The notes under the pieces are model-generated. The model had not been told where the DNA came from, did not search any database, and saw only the letters and a program-made list of their open reading frames with translations. From Amoebophrya sp. A120 (taxonomy: Eukaryota > Sar > Dinophyceae > Syndiniales > Amoebophryaceae), in assembly GCA_905178155.1 (NCBI GenBank), contig CAJINV010000010.1, positions 2,402,616-2,466,615 on the forward strand: a DNA stretch of 64,000 nucleotides, given 5' to 3'. The position numbers and the translations under genes are program-made. The first letter of the stretch is position 1; every line of letters starts with the position of its first letter. Of the stretch, positions 38,001-46,143 are shown one piece after another.

Positions 38001-41000
38001 CATAGCATACAACTCAGCCTCAGAAACAGAAGTCGCAATTGAAGCCTGAGTAATACTCTTGGTGATTACTGGATTACCACTCAGCAAAACTACCATGCCG
38101 GTATTGCTGAATCGGTTTTGGAAACTTGCCCAATCGGCATCACTGTGAGCAGCAATTACGATGCTCTTGCTTTCATACGGGTAAAAGCAAAGCGCTCGTC
38201 GAGTGCGTAAGTATCTCACTACTCGCTTCAGGCTCGTAATACATTTTTCAGATGTCGGAGCCTTGGCGCAATATTTGAGACTCGTGATAAGATCGGCTCT
38301 TGTTGTCGTCAGGTACTGCAGACTTCCAACAAGTTCCATCTCTTCACGATAAAGCTCATCAGAAATTTCTTGAACCCCTGGAGCGAGTTCTGAAGTGGTT
38401 TCACGTTCCATAGGACATGTGATTTTACGACCACTATCCCCGCCAAACCGCTTTAGAAGTCGATCCACGTAGGCATCTTGATTAAGCCAAAGCTTGCGGG
38501 TTGATTTTTCCAAAATTACCTGAATACCCAATACGTCCCAAGTTCGGGTCGTTGGCGTATCAGTGCTAGGCTCTTCGACCAATTTTAAAACAGGCTGGAC
38601 TTCATCGTGCAAAATTCGGATGATTTTTGTCGGGCCAAAGAAATAAAAGCTGTCAACAAACACAGCCAGAATACATCCTGATTTAGTCCAGACGCATGGC
38701 TCGCGCTTGTTTTGTTCCCAACCATATTTCCGGAGGCGTTCATCTCGATGCACTGACCAACCAATCGAACTCAATTTTAGACCGTTCATACATTTCACAA
38801 CTTTCCCGACTGAATATCCAAGGAATGATCGCAAATTAGCATCAAATTGGATCAGACAGCTTTTATCGGGATAGTCCGCCTGTAGAAATGCTGAAGTTGC
38901 GTCACTGCTCAGCAAGTCCATGCCTGGCGTTGAAACCATCAACGACAGCAAGGTCTTAACTGTTACAGAGTCAGGAACTCCTGCATACGTAGCCAGTGGG
39001 GACCACGGAGCCAGGAAACCAAGACAAACAATTCTTGCCTTGTGCCTTCCATCGCGTTTGATGCTCAGCAGCATCTTGCATGGAATAGGTCTACGAGGCG
39101 AATAATTTTTGATATCTTCAGCAGTAGCAGGGCGAAAGACTTCTAAGTGTGCTTTGATCTCTTTTGTGATCGCAGCCACCCACTTAGGATCTTTCAAATC
39201 ATAGCCGGAGTCTTCCGCTGCTGTTGCTGCTGCTTTGAAACAAAGACGCTCTGACTCCTCTGAAGTAGGATCAAAATTCATGGCAACCATGCCAATAAAT
39301 TGCTCCTGATCTTCAGCAGAAAACTGCGGGTCTTTCTTCAGTTCATCAAAAATTTTAGCAGCAACATTCGCAATCTTGGTCTCACGCCAATCCCTAGCCT
39401 CGGGCTGATTGCGAATAAGGCCCGCAATTTCTTCTACCTGTTTCTTTTTCACTGTCCAGTGTAGTCTTTTTCCCGCCTCTGGTGATTTCATAGATTTGAT
39501 TTTTTGCAATTTTCTTTCTTCTTTTGCGCGCAGGGATGTGTAAAGTGATCGAACATAATCATGTGAAAGTCGAATAGCATTGGGATTTGAAACTGGTTCG
39601 GGAACTGCATTAGAATCAGCTTCGACCACCTGAGTTCCTGGATCCAAGGCGTCCCCTGATTCCAAGAATTCGGCCGGTGGAGAATCTTCTTCCAGCAATG
39701 GAACCTTTTCCCAGTTATCAATCTCATCAATGTCGATTCGTTTAGCTTCCCCAGGTCTCGACCCAATCTTTACGCGAATCGGTTGGAGCTCCACGCCCGG
39801 CGGTGATTCCATCCCTTCTTTTTCTTTTGGTTGTGGCACTTTGTGAGTTTTGTGAATCACACGGAGAAGCTCCGGAGGAAAAGCCATTTCATTCAAAGTT
39901 ATATGGCGGCGGATGTGACTAGCATGGATTCTTTTAAACTGGCCCTGGTAATCGATAGTAAACGTTTCAGAATTCGCATTCTGCTGTTTAAAAATCAGCA
40001 CCGCGGGGCCATTCCAAGTTTTGTTGTCCTTGTTAAAAAATTCGCATTTATCACCAACTTCGAGCTGTTCAGCTTCTGGAAATACATTCCGGGCCTGTTC
40101 CTCGAGCTTGGTCATTTGCGCAATAAACATTTTGTCAGTTTTGAGCTTTTCGATCTCTATACGGGCGGCACTGCGAATTTTGTAATCTTCGCAAGTTTCA
40201 TCCTCCCGCACCAGAATCGATTGGCATCCTGGAGCTGTCTCAGGATCTAAAGGCTCAATCTCAAATGGATTCTGCACCCACTGAACCTGGTGCGGACTTA
40301 ATCCATTGAGTTGCCTAGTTGGAGTCATGTTGATGGCGTGACAAGCTTGCATTGCCAGCTTCGCAATCAAGCTTGATTTCTCGCCAAAAACATAACACAA
40401 CCGATCAAGGACACTCCGAAAAGTGCGATGCCTGCGCTCTACTGAACCTGGAACCCATGAAGATTTCGGAGTCAGGTACATATCGACATCATGCAGCTGC
40501 AGGAAATCCCGCACGGCACTGTTGTCGAATTCCTTACCCTGATCCGACATGAAATTTTTGGCAAGAATACCTCGACCGCGAGCTTCTTCCAAAAATTCCT
40601 TGGTGTCGTTTTTCTTGGGCTTTTTGCCCTTGGCCAAAACTTTGATAAAACTTGCCCGCGAATGCAAGTTCATCATGTGCAGGACTGCCCACTCAGACCC
40701 TGGACCTATGAAAAATGTATCCGCGGCGCACCAGTCGGCCAACTTTGCAGAATCCACACCGGCTGACTTGTGGTGTGGAAATGCGAAAGTTCTCAATCGA
40801 CCTAAATTCGTGCGGCAATATTGTATAACCAACTTTCGCGCCCTCGGGCTGCTGTCCCTAGCCTTGACAACAGTCCAGATGGCTTGAAAGCTTGGAAAAC
40901 TTAAAGCCGCTGAAATTCTAGCAATTTCAAAATCTTGAATCTTTTTCGTGCCTTTTGTCTTTGTCTCGCGTCCTTCTCGTGTCAATCGAATTTTTCGTCT

Positions 41001-44000
41001 TTTAGCTTCGGGGCAAGAAGCTTGATCATCTTCATCCGGTTGAACTTCGTAAAATTCCTGCTGGTTGTTGATCTCAGTTGCGTTGCCTTCGTTAGAAAGT
41101 TTCGTGATGTTAGCACTAAGAAAGCTACTAACCATCCGCAGCTTGATGATCGTACTAATACTAAATCTAGCATAAACTAGTGCTACTTTGTGCGATTTCA
41201 GTTCGACTAACAAATTAAAAAGGCTTGAGATATGACTTAAATTGTACTCGTCAAGATTAACTTCGGTTGCTCCTACTACGGGTCTAGCTACATCTGGGAT
41301 GTTGATGCGACGACAGCAGTAGATTTGGAATCCAAATTCATCCATTTCTACCGCGTTTGTTTCCGCTTCAACCGTCACCCCACCGGTGTTGATGGTTTCA
41401 ATTAAATAATTTTCATCGCACCGGTGAGATTCTTCGGAGCGTGATAGTCAAGATTTCTTGACTTTGCAAACAAGCATGTTATTCTTGAACTGCATCGGAA
41501 GTTTGATCGATCCTAGATGTAATTTCATGGTGGTTAGGTCCAATTTCGCTCCTTTGTCGAGCAAACGACCCACAGACCAGATATTACGTTTTAGAGTGGG
41601 GATATAAAATACATCAGAAATGGTGAGATTTTTAAGCTTCATCTCCCCCACACTCGTAGCGTGTGCTTCAGTTCCTGCCGTCTTAAAACTAGTAATAGCA
41701 GGCTTTGCATTGATGAGAAAATTTTTATTCCCGGCCAAATGCTTAGAAGAACCGCTATCAAGTAGAATTTCTACAAATTCATCTTCATCATTTAAGTAAG
41801 CTTCATCATCACCATCCCCATCATCGACAAGAAAAGTTTCTTCCTTTTCTTCTTGGTACTCCTCCCAGTCTGGTTGGGCATAGTAGGAGTCTCCGCAAGG
41901 ACCACTGGTCTCCCAGATTCCGTAGCTTGCGGATGGGTCTTGACGCGGTGCGTGTGGCGGAAAACGGGGCTTCCCTTTCCCTTTTTCGCCTCCGCCTTTG
42001 GGCTTTCCTTTTCCTTTCCCCTTGTCGCCACCCTTCTGCTGGTACGGGTGGTAGCTGCTGGAACCGTAATTATTCCAGTTGCTGGGACCGGAATTGTTCC
42101 AACCGGAATAGGGCTGGTTGTAGTAGGAATGGGATTGATAATGATCAGCGGAATAGGAATGATTTTTGTTTTTGCGATAAACACCAAGTCCGCGCTTCTT
42201 GACCTCGGCCCAAAAATTCCCATCGCGCTGCTTCCGGTCGTGTTCGGCGGTGTTGGCTTCTTCGGAATCCGATTCCGACGAGGTAGACAGGTCGGATTTC
42301 GAATCGTCTCCGTTTTTCTTCTTCTGGCTCTTGGCTTTCCGCTTTTTGTTCTTCCTCTGGGCCTTCCTGGTTTTCGCCTGCTCCAACTGGTAAGCGGCGT
42401 CGACGATGTCCGAAAGATCAGCAAACTTTTTCGCTCGCCCTCTAACCAACTCGGCCTTCAGTGTTTGCGCAGCATTCCCCCTAAATAGGCGCAGAATGTA
42501 TTTGCTATCCAGGGGATTTCCACTTTGCTTCGCTAAACTCTTGAACTTTTTATAATATTTAATCGCACTCCAAGAGCCTTGCGACAACGATTCAAGCCCC
42601 ACTTCCTTCGTTGTGCCTTTTTCCTCCTGGGCGCTCCACTTCTCCGCGAACTCTTTGAGCCAGCGCATGGGGGTCCAGTCGGTAGCTCCTTCCAGCTTGT
42701 TGATCTCGGTAATCATCTCGCTGACATCGTTCGCGGTCTCTTCGTCCGCAATTCTGCCCAGAAATTTCTCGCGAACAAATTCGGCGGAATGAAGACGGAG
42801 GGCACGCCCGATCCACTTGGTCAAGTGACCTTTTTCGAACGGTTCCAGGGACCATCTCTCGTCCTCGATTACACGGACTCCATTCTCCTCACCCCACTGG
42901 GCCCATTCTTCGTTGGTAAAAGCGGTCCCCGGTGTTGTTGTTTTTCCACCGGGTCCAGGCGTCGAACCAACAAAAAGTTTGCGCGGGGTGACGTGCACGG
43001 GGCGTCCCGTGTCCGCATCGCTGTAGTCGGAGAGTACCATTGTGCTTTAGTGTTTTTGTACTAGATTACTGTAGGGAACTTGAAGATCGATTATTTTGTA
43101 TACAGAGGCAGAGAATGAAAGCTTTTTAACAAGATCAAAAACAACACAAATTAAACAAAAGTAAGTAGTTCTATCGGTATAAATTTGAATCACGGCGCTA
43201 GTGCAAAAGTGCTTTTTAGTATGCAGTAGAAAGTAGTAAATTTGTAATGCGGATTAGTAAGTAAACACGGCTTAAAACCACAGTAGCTATGCTTGGTCGA
43301 CCAAAGTAGCTAAAGCTGGAATCTAGGCGGTGTAAAAGTTGAAAAGTAAAATACTAGTGTTACACGATGCAGAAAGTTGGGCTCATAACTCTGCTGACGA
43401 AATGTCCCAGTATGCTGCAGTGGCCGTGAACACAGTAGCGAAATAAGAAGTAGATGGTTGCACGTTGTGCGTTGGTGGTTTATTCTTGCATGACAAATGT
43501 TACTTGACTCAAGGGCCCTGATAGTGCATTGATTGTTCATTCGGTTTCTTCATGTGTTGAGATGTTTCGTCATTGGATTATAGGTGGTAGATCTAAGATT
43601 TCCTATGATTTAGTTTCTATCTCTCACATAATTTGAGTAGTCAGGCTCTATATCCGATCATTAGATTTAAGCTCTCACTTGATTACCGATCGTATAGTTA
43701 GTTCAGATTTGGATCACGACATTCTGGCTGAATACTGGAACGGGTATTTTTCCGATCCAAACATTTGTCATGCGGGTTCGGCATTCTGGAAACTTCTCGA
43801 AACCTGTGATGCTAGAGCTTCCATGCCAGACCTTCTGTGTCATGCAGAAACAGCATGACTCTTCCAGACCCAGACACTTTTGCATTTCATACGACGGTGA
43901 TTTCCTCTTCCGCCGCGGTTGTGGAAGACGAGGATTCACTGTCTTTATTTGTCATGCTGTTTAGCAACGGAGTTTCAGTTTGTGTTTGTCTTTGCTCCGC

Positions 44001-46143
44001 CTTTATTTCCCTCTCTTCTTCAACCGCTAGCGCTCGTATCTTCTCCATCTCCTCGACCGCGAAGGGTTTCACGAAATCGAAGTCCACATCGCCACCACCG
44101 TTTTCACCTACTCCGGAAGATGCGAAAAAATCCGCCGCCAACAATTTGATCACCATCGGACACGTGTGTTTGTCCTGGGGCTTCATATGCATTGCAAATA
44201 TCCCTGGATGTCTGGAAACTTGTGATGCAAGGAAGGGAATAGTGAGCTCACTGTAATGCGCTGCCAAGCATGACAAGTTTTTTTCATGGTTCTGAGTTGC
44301 GTAAAATTCCGCATGAGAGACTGCGTTTTTTGCATGACAGGGAGGAGGAGCTCTTCGCGGCCACGCAACACAGAGTTCAGAGTCATGCCCGACTAGCATA
44401 ACAAATCTCGCAAACCCTGAGACCCAGACATGTTTGCATTTGATACTTCACCTGCGAAACCGATTCGGTGTGAAGGGAGAGGGAGTCGATCCGTAAAAAC
44501 TTTATGCGTTGCAAATATGTCTCGGTCTGGAAAGTTGTCATGCTAATGTCCGAATCATACGCAAACTGTAATGCGGAGCCGCGCATGACAAGTTTCTGAG
44601 CGGCCATTTATAGCGTTAACCGCATGACAAATTGCCTTTTTGCATTACAAACAAGTGGCACTGTAGCGCAACAACCACGACAGACTTTTCTGTATTGTCG
44701 ACCAAGCATGACAAACCTGGCAATCTTCCATGCCCAGACATATTTGCATTTCATAAACTTCTCCTTCTCCTTGTTCTTCGCCAGACCCCGGAGGATCGCC
44801 GCGAGACACGCCATGGAAGATTCCAGCGTGCCCCAGCCCTCGGACTCGTGCGGGGCTTGGGGCGGTTGGATGTCGACTTTCAGCTATCAAAATGAAAACT
44901 CCCCCCTCCCCATATTGAAAAGCTATGCTTCCGAGCATTTGCGTTGCTGATTTGAGGCCACAAATCACATGCGTACTGCACGACGACAAGGGCAGAAGCT
45001 TCCGCCCCATTATGGAAGCGGCTTGTCATGCTATTGGGCTTGAAGGGGAGCCGTTTGCCATGCTGAACAACTAGACCCATACACCCCTACCTAGCCTGGG
45101 GATCTGGCCGCAGTGCTCTCCTGCAATTAAAAGCTGACTTGTGTACACAAATCCAGCATCAGAAATTTCGATTTGATATGGGGAGGGGGGATTTTTCCTT
45201 GCAATATCAACGGGTCTTTCTTGACCGGTTCTACCTCTTCCGCAATGAAAAAGTCCTCGTCGTCTAGATCCATGGGGTCGGATAAGAGCGTATTATTATT
45301 CATCGCCGAATTCAGCAACCCGAAATTGCTGTTCTTCAAGTGCGCGGGAGCAAGGGCGGCGCGGGTGGACGGAGCGGTGAGCGAATAATTTGGGGTGCTG
45401 TTGCTCAATGGTGGTGGTCCACCAGCACTGGAATTTATCATTTTTTCCTTCGAACTACTAGTAGTTTTCGGCAAGCCGACGAATTTCTTCCGTTCAAACC
45501 CGAATAACACATCCGACAAAACCGCTTGGAAAAAGGTTTCGTGGCCGAGTTTCGCGGACTCGAACTCTGCCCTTTCGTAAACAGCTTCCAGCACGGGAAC
45601 GAGCGCGCGCCGCACCCGGAGTTCGGAGTCTTTCAAGAAGTGACAAGACGCTAAGTGTTGGAGGAAGTGCTGCTTTTCTAGCAAGGTTTGGTTCAGCATA
45701 GACTGGGCAGTAGAACCAGTATTTCCAGTTGCTACATTTGTTGCGTTAGAATTGGATACCTGGTTTGATGCAGCCTTTGCCCTCGTCTGGTCGTCCAACT
45801 TCTTGACCACTTCGGTGACGCAGTTCAACAATCCCACTTTTTCACCCCAGGGAACAAGAGGAACTACTTCTGCAGAAGTTGTAGTTGTAGCAGATGAACT
45901 ACTTTCAGGTGTCTGTGTGCTCGTCTTATTTCTACTTCCTAGTTTCGTCAACTTCTGCCCCAGGTGGTCAATCAAGGCTGCAAACACCATTTCCCCATTT
46001 CTATCCGCTGCTTGTCTGCTAAGCTGCAACACCGCCCGGTCGCGCTCGATGATCCTGTCGCTGCCCAGCTGCTGTAGCAACTGGGAGATGTTGTTGCAGC
46101 TCGGGGCTCCTGTAGAGGCCGCCGCCGCGACGGGGACCGCCAT
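32007..46143 (-). CDS. HEAT/ARM-repeat protein, host gene of the retrotransposon
   Basis: The start is ATG 46143 (MAVPVAAAASTGAPSC). Exons: 46143-45207, 44884-44756, 44502-44446, 44185-43892, 36696-36252, 35998-35846, 35617-35435, 35222-35163, 34879-34557, 34231-34182, 33916-33630, 33419-33338, 33210-33101, 32893-32835, 32579-32292, 32120-32007. Helical-repeat motifs include LGSDRIIERDRAVLQLSRQ, SNRFVREYAFLCFADLIP, NWSQVKYAASKAVRAMM, DESWPVRDHACLAAAKLY and HAVREAACKCIV. An exon near 33200 holds paired cysteines (YSCG, GGCMNC). The exons on each side of the retrotransposon join in frame: EEEITV-GGYNDLQYRQG. All introns are introners except 33337-33211 (GTACAACAGG..CGACCCAG). I cannot name the family, and a scaffold role is only inferred from the repeats. 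The 6.9-kb insertion makes one intron about 7.2 kb long. Confidence 0.7.
32121..32291. mobile_element. Introner H1
   Basis: Family H, single copy here: CCACAGAAAAAAGCTGGCAG left, CTGCCAGCTTTTTTCTGTGG-type right. Direct repeat TTGTG. Last intron of the HEAT gene. Confidence 0.87.
32580..32834. mobile_element. Introner B19
   Basis: Family B arms. Direct repeat TGATT. HEAT gene. Confidence 0.9.
32894..33100. mobile_element. Introner D3
   Basis: Family D arms. Short repeat TGT. HEAT gene. Confidence 0.86.
33420..33629. mobile_element. Introner D4
   Basis: Family D arms, left end diverged. Direct repeat CGGCC. HEAT gene. Confidence 0.85.
33917..34181. mobile_element. Introner B20
   Basis: Family B arms. 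Both sides carry CCGATCCAA, longer than the usual 5-bp repeat. HEAT gene; exons join HLDR-LLKLL. Confidence 0.85.
34232..34556. mobile_element. Introner C6
   Basis: Family C arms. Direct repeat GAGTT. HEAT gene. Confidence 0.9.
34880..35162. mobile_element. Introner A9
   Basis: Family A arms. Direct repeat GAAAT. HEAT gene. Confidence 0.9.
35223..35434. mobile_element. Introner C7
   Basis: Family C variant with AACGCCCCCCCCCTG left arm. Direct repeat CATTT. HEAT gene. Confidence 0.85.
35618..35845. mobile_element. Introner F3
   Basis: Family F arms. Short repeat ACA. HEAT gene. Confidence 0.87.
35999..36251. mobile_element. Introner B21
   Basis: Family B arms. Repeat TTGGT-like. HEAT gene. 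Confidence 0.88.
36831..37216 (-). repeat. 3' LTR of the copia-type element
   Basis: This 386-bp repeat starts TGTTGGCGAAATG and ends CCAAACA on the plus strand. It carries a 14-bp insertion relative to the other LTR near 36897. It is preceded by the TTTGT duplication at 36826-36830. A short purine-rich tract (GGCGGGA on the minus strand, about 37217-37223) lies just inside and may be the polypurine tract. Confidence 0.93.
37662..41447 (-). CDS. pol: Retrotransposon integrase, reverse transcriptase and RNase H (ORF2)
   Basis: The frame is open from the codon after the gag UGA down to 37662. The first ATG is well inside (12th residue after the GTG at 41378), which fits expression only as a Gag-Pol read-through product. 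The integrase core keeps D, D and E (CAADTFFIGPG; FMSDQGKEFDN; PGSVERRHRTFR). Reverse transcriptase has the first aspartate (LSSDATSAFLQAD), but the box that should read YVDD is FVDS (Ser codon at 38651-38649). RNase H shows SDADWASFQNRF and SVSEAELYAMGE. The RT change may make this copy catalytically dead although its frames are intact. Confidence 0.92.
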   Translation of the reverse strand, partial: LSRSEESHRCDENYLIETINTGGVTVEAETNAVEMDEFGFQIYCCRRINIPDVARPVVGATEVNLDEYNLSHISSLFNLLVELKSHKVALVYARFSISTIIKLRMVSSFLSANITKLSNEGNATEINNQQEFYEVQPDEDDQASCPEAKRRKIRLTREGRETKTKGTKKIQDFEIARISAALSFPSFQAIWTVVKARDSSPRARKLVIQYCRTNLGRLRTFAFPHHKSAGVDSAKLADWCAADTFFIGPGSEWAVLHMMNLHSRASFIKVLAKGKKPKKNDTKEFLEEARGRGILAKNFMSDQGKEFDNSAVRDFLQLHDVDMYLTPKSSWVPGSVERRHRTFRSVLDRLCYVFGEKSSLIAKLAMQACHAINMTPTRQLNGLSPHQVQWVQNPFEIEPLDPETAPGCQSILVREDETCEDYKIRSAARIEIEKLKTDKMFIAQMTKLEEQARNVFPEAEQLEVGDKCEFFNKDNKTWNGPAVLIFKQQNANSETFTIDYQGQFKRIHASHIRRHITLNEMAFPPELLRVIHKTHKVPQPKEKEGMESPPGVELQPIRVKIGSRPGEAKRIDIDEIDNWEKVPLLEEDSPPAEFLESGDALDPGTQVVEADSNAVPEPVSNPNAIRLSHDYVRSLYTSLRAKEERKLQKIKSMKSPEAGKRLHWTVKKKQVEEIAGLIRNQPEARDWRETKIANVAAKIFDELKKDPQFSAEDQEQFIGMVAMNFDPTSEESERLCFKAAATAAEDSGYDLKDPKWVAAITKEIKAHLEVFRPATAEDIKNYSPRRPIPCKMLLSIKRDGRHKARIVCLGFLAPWSPLATYAGVPDSVTVKTLLSLMVSTPGMDLLSSDATSAFLQADYPDKSCLIQFDANLRSFLGYSVGKVVKCMNGLKLSSIGWSVHRDERLRKYGWEQNKREPCVWTKSGCILAVFVDSFYFFGPTKIIRILHDEVQPVLKLVEEPSTDTPTTRTWDVLGIQVILEKSTRKLWLNQDAYVDRLLKRFGGDSGRKITCPMERETTSELAPGVQEISDELYREEMELVGSLQYLTTTRADLITSLKYCAKAPTSEKCITSLKRVVRYLRTRRALCFYPYESKSIVIAAHSDADWASFQNRFSNTGMVVLLSGNPVITKSITQASIATSVSEAELYAMGETAKAALRIYMFCQSIWETLSQFTFERIELPLPISGDNSAACKITVGAAGIPAKLKHMEIRDLYVKDLTEKGTVEPIQVSSNANRANILTKVCSGEEFHRGLKQLQIEIAP
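41381..41450 (-). promoter_or_regulatory. Putative UGA-CUA stop-codon read-through signal with downstream stem-loop
   Basis: The gag stop is UGA (41450-41448) followed by CUA (41447-41445), the hexamer known from alphaviruses and other genes as a strong read-through context. No other in-frame stop occurs before pol. After a 21-nt spacer, the 8-nt palindrome CACCGGTG (41426-41419) can pair with a second identical copy (41388-41381), and inside it GATG (41417-41414) can pair with CATC (41394-41391). This would give a stem of about 12 pairs with a small asymmetric bulge. The read-through function is inferred. Confidence 0.7.
41448..43040 (-). CDS. gag: Retrotransposon Gag with C-terminal aspartic protease (ORF1)
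   Basis: The 530-residue ORF starts MVLSDYSDADTGRP. The N-terminal half carries a capsid-like helical region (FEKGHLTKWIGRALRL; GSWSAIKYYKKFKSLAKQSG). The usual CCHC zinc knuckle is absent; instead there is a Lys/Arg-rich segment, an S/Y/N-rich patch and a Gly/Lys-rich patch (GDKGKGKGKPKGGG), which may replace it for RNA binding. The copia protease follows: ILLDSGSSKHLAG (active-site DSG), then FYIPTLKRNIWSVGRLL. The ORF ends with UGA at 41450-41448. The downstream pol ORF is in the same frame. Confidence 0.9.
   Translation of the reverse strand: MVLSDYSDADTGRPVHVTPRKLFVGSTPGPGGKTTTPGTAFTNEEWAQWGEENGVRVIEDERWSLEPFEKGHLTKWIGRALRLHSAEFVREKFLGRIADEETANDVSEMITEINKLEGATDWTPMRWLKEFAEKWSAQEEKGTTKEVGLESLSQGSWSAIKYYKKFKSLAKQSGNPLDSKYILRLFRGNAAQTLKAELVRGRAKKFADLSDIVDAAYQLEQAKTRKAQRKNKKRKAKSQKKKNGDDSKSDLSTSSESDSEEANTAEHDRKQRDGNFWAEVKKRGLGVYRKNKNHSYSADHYQSHSYYNQPYSGWNNSGPSNWNNYGSSSYHPYQQKGGDKGKGKGKPKGGGEKGKGKPRFPPHAPRQDPSASYGIWETSGPCGDSYYAQPDWEEYQEEKEETFLVDDGDGDDEAYLNDEDEFVEILLDSGSSKHLAGNKNFLINAKPAITSFKTAGTEAHATSVGEMKLKNLTISDVFYIPTLKRNIWSVGRLLDKGAKLDLTTMKLHLGSIKLPMQFKNNMLVCKVKKS
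43041..43375 (-). other. Retrotransposon leader between primer site and gag
   Basis: This stretch of about 335 bp has no ORF of note and no introner. It presumably holds packaging and translation-leader sequence of the element. Confidence 0.5.
43376..43391 (-). other. Primer-binding site matching the anticodon arm of a methionine tRNA
   Basis: Directly inside the 5' LTR the minus strand reads GAGTTATGAGCCCAAC. Its complement contains the Met anticodon loop CTCATAA preceded by GTTGGG, as in initiator-type Met tRNAs. Drosophila copia is known to be primed by an internal (anticodon-side) fragment of initiator tRNA, and this site fits the same half-tRNA priming. The tRNA of this genome itself is not in the window. 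Confidence 0.65.
43392..43763 (-). repeat. 5' LTR of the copia-type element
   Basis: This 372-bp direct repeat is nearly identical to 36831-37216. It has TG..CA ends (on the plus strand TGCTGACGAAATG at the low end and CCAAACA at the high end). The host duplication TTTGT abuts at 43764. It contains a copy of the intron-associated motif GCATGACAAA. Confidence 0.93.
44186..44445. mobile_element. Introner B23
   Basis: Family B arms (left arm with ATATCCCTGGATGTCTGG). Direct repeat CTTCA. HEAT gene. Confidence 0.9.
44503..44755. mobile_element. Introner B24
   Basis: Family B arms. Direct repeat AACTT. HEAT gene. Confidence 0.9.
44885..45206. mobile_element. Introner C8
   Basis: Family C arms. 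Imperfect repeat TCAGC/TCAAC. First intron of the HEAT gene. Confidence 0.87.

Larger units (their letters stand above)
36831..43763 (-). mobile_element. Ty1/copia-type LTR retrotransposon, complete, nested in an introner
   Basis: Two LTRs (36831-37216 and 43392-43763) begin TG and end CA. They differ by a few substitutions and one 14-bp gap, so the insertion is young. The target duplication TTTGT lies at 36826-36830 and 43764-43768. Transcription is on the minus strand: right LTR, primer site, gag-protease ORF, UGA, integrase-RT-RNase H ORF, left LTR. Domain order protease-integrase-RT-RNase H marks it as copia-type. It sits inside introner B22, whose two halves continue on either side, and lies in the same orientation as the host gene. 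Confidence 0.95.
36697..43891. mobile_element. Introner B22, split by the retrotransposon
   Basis: The left part (36697-36830) and right part (43764-43891) are the two halves of one family B element. The left half aligns with B7 up to CAAGTGGGG and the right half resumes at TTTGTCATGCGG. Outer repeat CGACC/CGACG. HEAT gene; removing the whole block joins EEEITV-GGYNDLQ in frame. Confidence 0.9.

Noticed and set aside
41378-41450. Programmed frameshift between gag and pol
   Set aside because: The two ORFs are in the same frame (554 codons between start points), so read-through, not shifting, is needed.
41853-42488. Plus-strand frame opposite gag
   Set aside because: It is the reverse shadow of the Lys/Gly-rich gag region.
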